7,544 nucleotides of DNA from Balneolales bacterium (GTDB lineage: Bacteria > Bacteroidota > Rhodothermia > Balneolales > Natronogracilivirgulaceae). Positions 7,448-7,544 of this stretch are shown here, piece after piece. Under the pieces are notes generated by a model. The model made no database searches. It was not told where the DNA came from and saw only the letters and a list, made by a program, of their open reading frames with translations. Location of the stretch: NCBI GenBank assembly GCA_007133995.1, contig SLLP01000129.1:1-7544 (forward strand). The letters are read 5' to 3'. Position numbers and translations under genes: made by a program. Each line of letters begins with the position of its first letter. Position 1 is the stretch's first letter.

Positions 7448-7544
7448 GATTACAGGGATTATTATTATTAATTGGAAGGTGATCAGGAGCCATTTAACAC
7501 AAATCTGTTCATTTTACACCCAAAAAGTGAGAAAAGCACTATAA
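7448..7544 (-). other. Upstream region of the pectate lyase gene
   Basis: These 97 bases before the lyase ATG hold no coding frame I can support. Four tandem ATT units (7458-7469, AAT on the transcribed strand) lie about ten bases before the start, where a Shine-Dalgarno would normally be; the A/T-rich leader may favour initiation without one, as is common in Bacteroidota. TAAAAT (minus strand, 7516-7511) and CAGATTTG just downstream of it are imperfect -10/-7-like elements, but neither has a convincing upstream partner at the right distance, so no promoter is called. Confidence 0.4.

Noticed and set aside
7458..7469. ATT trinucleotide repeat as a phase-variation tract
   Set aside because: Only four perfect units, and triplet changes upstream of the start would not shift the reading frame; at most it tunes spacing in the leader.

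Overview
The window carries four protein-coding genes, all on the minus strand. In transcription order (right to left) they are a secreted family-10 pectate lyase (7447-5762), a very large cytosolic multi-PAS/GAF hybrid-sensor-type histidine kinase without its own receiver (5531-1878), a single-domain CheY-like response regulator (1885-1496), and the N-terminal 484 residues of a second PAS/GAF sensory protein (1452-1) that runs off the left edge. The left-edge gene is open to the window boundary, with no stop codon in its frame from 1452 to 1.

The organism is probably a member of the Bacteroidota/Balneolota (Rhodothermia-like) group. The evidence is the H-box style of the kinase (SHNLR followed by a His-containing stretch instead of the usual proline), its pairing with a small stand-alone receiver, a long-form PL10 pectate lyase, weak or absent Shine-Dalgarno sequences at most starts, and a base composition near 50% GC by eye. 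This is a lineage impression from protein style, not a proven assignment.

Layout: 7448-7544 is the leader of the lyase gene, with a short ATT repeat. 5762-7447 is the lyase. 5532-5761 is a 230-base A/T-rich intergenic region that must hold the promoter of the signalling cluster if the cluster is transcribed separately. 1-5531 is a tight signalling cluster: the kinase and response regulator overlap by 8 bases (ATGAATAA), and the response regulator and the next sensor are 43 bases apart.

Proposed working model: the kinase integrates several cytosolic signals through six PAS modules and one GAF module, autophosphorylates on His1008, and passes the phosphate to Asp63 of the co-translated receiver. 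The receiver has no output domain, so it must act by protein-protein contact or as a relay intermediate. The downstream PAS/GAF protein may be a second input or partner. The lyase degrades polygalacturonate outside the cytoplasm. Its position upstream on the same strand makes a functional link possible but unproven. I see no tRNA, rRNA, CRISPR, insertion sequence or attachment site. The window looks like ordinary chromosomal signalling and carbohydrate-degradation content, and I found no convincing evidence for a wholly new system.
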